A stretch of 64,000 nucleotides of DNA, from the NCBI GenBank assembly GCA_021234155.1, contig JAJEKV010000005.1, positions 308,001-372,000 on the forward strand, read 5' to 3'. Below, in pieces: positions 62,152-64,000 of the stretch. Numbering within the stretch: position 1 is the first letter of the stretch; each line of letters starts with the position of its first letter. The DNA is from Isoetes taiwanensis. Taxonomy: Eukaryota; Streptophyta; Lycopodiopsida; Isoetales; Isoetaceae. The notes under the pieces are model-generated. The model was not told the DNA's origin and searched no databases. It saw nothing but the letters and a program-made list of their open reading frames with translations. Made by a program: the position numbers and the translations under genes.

Positions 62152-62520
62152 TATTGTAAAACTAAAGTGGAACGTGAAAAAGAAGATAGAAAAGTCCCAA
62201 AGCCCAATCTGCCCGAAACTGCATTACCATAAACCAAAATCACACTTTGGATCCTTCAAATTCAACTATATAACTCTGCTATGCAGAATCCGTGATGTCC
62301 CTCTGGAATGTGAAACAGAACATAGAAAAGTCCAAAAGACCAATCCGGCAAAAATTGCATTATCATAAATACAGAATTACACACTTTGGATCCTTCAAAT
62401 TCAACTATGTAACTCTGTTATGTTGAATCTGTCATATGAGCAACTTAATAGAACTGCAACGCATATATAACAACAGAGATGCAATAGATTGCAGGAGATT
62501 TGAACCCCAAATATTCCAAA

Positions 62521-64000
62521 CTAATTCATTCTCAGAGAGATAAGCATAAACATAGATGCAGCGCACATTCTGTTCCTACATTTTGCAATAGATGGATAAA
62601 TAAGTACTTCTATCCCTGCACCTTGCAATAAATTGATAGGAAAAGAATTCTGCACACGCAAGGACACTAAGGTTGTTAACATTACAAAATGCTTCAATAC
62701 TTGCAATATAGACATACCTTGCATCTTTTTGTCCCAATGAAGGCTACATACTGATTTCTCGAACTTTGAATACCCCCTTTTTCGTCTTTGGGGTCTACAA
62801 ACTCAATCTCTAAAAACTTCGGGCCTACTCCAAAAGGTGGCCTCACTGGCTTTCATACTATATTTCAGCCGGTGATGAAGTGCCACATGGCACAACCCAA
62901 CCACTCATCTAATAATGCATGCAAATTGGTACGCTAATAATTGTGTATGGATCAAATGGTAACATGCATTCAAAAGTATCAAGCCTAACTTGAAAACTAA
63001 CTTGAAAAAAGGAAAGCATTACATTAAAGAATCGAGATTTTGTGCACCTTTAATGCCAGAGGGAATTTGAATCCAGCAAAATTGGAGCATAACCACTCTC
63101 AGTAATTTCTTGCAACGCCTATAGGCTGCATCATCATGTACATTTTGTTTCATAAATCCTGTTGATAGAATAGGAACCACCGGCCGTGTTTTTTAGATTT
63201 AAAAGGAAAAGATCAACTGTGGAAACCACAGAAAAAGAAAGCAAGCAAAAATAAATGGAGAGACATACCAGAGTTCATGAACCAGTTAAAAAATGCAACA
63301 AAAAGGGTTGGCAGCTATTAAGATCTCGTTCTCCAGCAGGGGATTTCCAAAAAAAGCCTGCCTAGCCTGAAACAATAAGACTTCCTGTAAATCAAGAATG
63401 AAGTTCTTGAAGCAACTTTATTTCCACAATACAAATCGAAGCTTATATTTAACCTCAGATCTTTTGAAGAAATAGAAACTATTTTGAAGAAATATATTGT
63501 ACCTGCACCGTCCACAGAAGAACAAAAGACTATCAAATGGTAGTAGTCTAAAAGATACTCTCAATGATGAACCGTCTAAAGTCTGGACATATCCAATCTC
63601 TAGTACTCTAAACTTCTAAAGTACGAATATATGCAAAAAGAAAGAACCTTGGCTTTCAAAATGAAACAGGAGAAGCTTATATTGTAGCAGAGCATATCTG
63701 TAAAGACCTCTAGCAGCTATTTGTGAAATGGTAATAAACTGGTCGATGATCATTCAAGCACTTTGAGCCATGCCGAAATTCAGATGGAAAAGACCAGGAA
63801 AAGAGATGCAGAAAAAATTTATCTGAAGCTCCACGTTTGAAAACTCCAGCCTTCTCTTATCTGGGCTTTGACAACAGAGCCCGTCTGTAAGCAACGCAGG
63901 AACGATAGAAAAAGCTATGGCGGAAATCTGTGATAAGGAGTCCAAAAAAATATTGTTGCTAGCAGAGGCTATAAACGGCAAGGATTAGGGAACTGGAATC
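62521..64000. other. Unique right end, no gene recognised
   Basis: Two minus frames are open (63536-63318 and 63981-63754), the second containing NIFLDSLSQISAIAFSIVPA. Neither shows a domain or a convincing start. A direct repeat of ACCTTGCAATA-like phrases occurs near 62,575-62,640. The region may hold exons of a gene extending past the window. Confidence 0.35.

Larger units (their letters stand above)
58041..62520. repeat. Third, partial copy of the duplicated segment
   Basis: Matches 51,175-56,665 through the WD40 5' end, repeat array, PPR fragment, one Helitron-like unit and the start of the 130-bp direct repeat region. It begins inside the WD40 gene and ends at CCCCAAATATTCCAAACT. One of the two Helitron-like units is absent, explaining most of the length difference. 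Confidence 0.9.

Overview
The window looks like heterochromatic, repeat-rich nuclear DNA of a land plant. A homosporous fern is my best guess. The coding density is very low and the sequence is AT-rich. It holds Ty3/gypsy and Ty1/copia remnants, a non-autonomous LTR element, a Tourist-like MITE and Helitron-like ends. The pentatricopeptide (PPR) fragments are of the fern/lycophyte style. No bacterial genes, operons, CRISPR arrays or convincing tRNA/rRNA genes were seen. The fern assignment is an inference from PPR style and gene mix, not a proof.

The dominant structure is a tandem segmental duplication with a period of about 30.8 kb. Copy 1 is 1-30,695. Copy 2 runs from 30,696 to about 56,945, where the match stops. 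A third, partial copy (58,041 to about 62,520) repeats only the 51,175-56,665 part. Unique DNA lies at about 25,725-30,695 (copy 1 right part; its copy-2 counterpart is absent), 56,946-58,040 and 62,521-64,000.

Order within a unit: (a) the 3' half of a degenerate Ty3/gypsy element on the minus strand (chromodomain-like tail, integrase, RNase H, RT; 27.9-30.69 kb); (b) a roughly 4-kb non-autonomous LTR element nested in it, with AAAGA target duplication, long LTRs, iMet-type PBS and PPT; (c) the gypsy protease remnant; (d) an unrecognised minus ORF (5.0-5.7 / 35.8-36.4 kb); (e) a copia 3' end with a short LTR; (f) a decayed K+-channel-like (SLO/BK-like) block; (g) an interrupted minus reading frame; (h) an unrecognised acidic protein gene on plus; (i) 4.7 kb of T-rich DNA with a polypyrimidine tract; (j) a gene with an EAR-like motif and a CCHH (TTF/BED-like) zinc finger, facing a WD40-repeat gene; (k) a three-unit array of a ~370-bp repeat; (l) a PPR fragment; (m) one or two ~1-kb Helitron-like units. 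A divergent protein kinase of the DUF1221 (plant MLKL-like) type lies only between copy 2 and copy 3.

Most coding blocks carry frameshifts, but the differences between copies are not randomly placed. They cluster at CAG/CTG (CHG) sites, most strongly in copy 1 at about 18.5-25.5 kb and inside the LTR elements. This looks like modification-induced base-calling error in heavily CHG-methylated DNA, so many 'pseudogene' calls here may be assembly artefacts. Copy 2 is usually the cleaner version to read.
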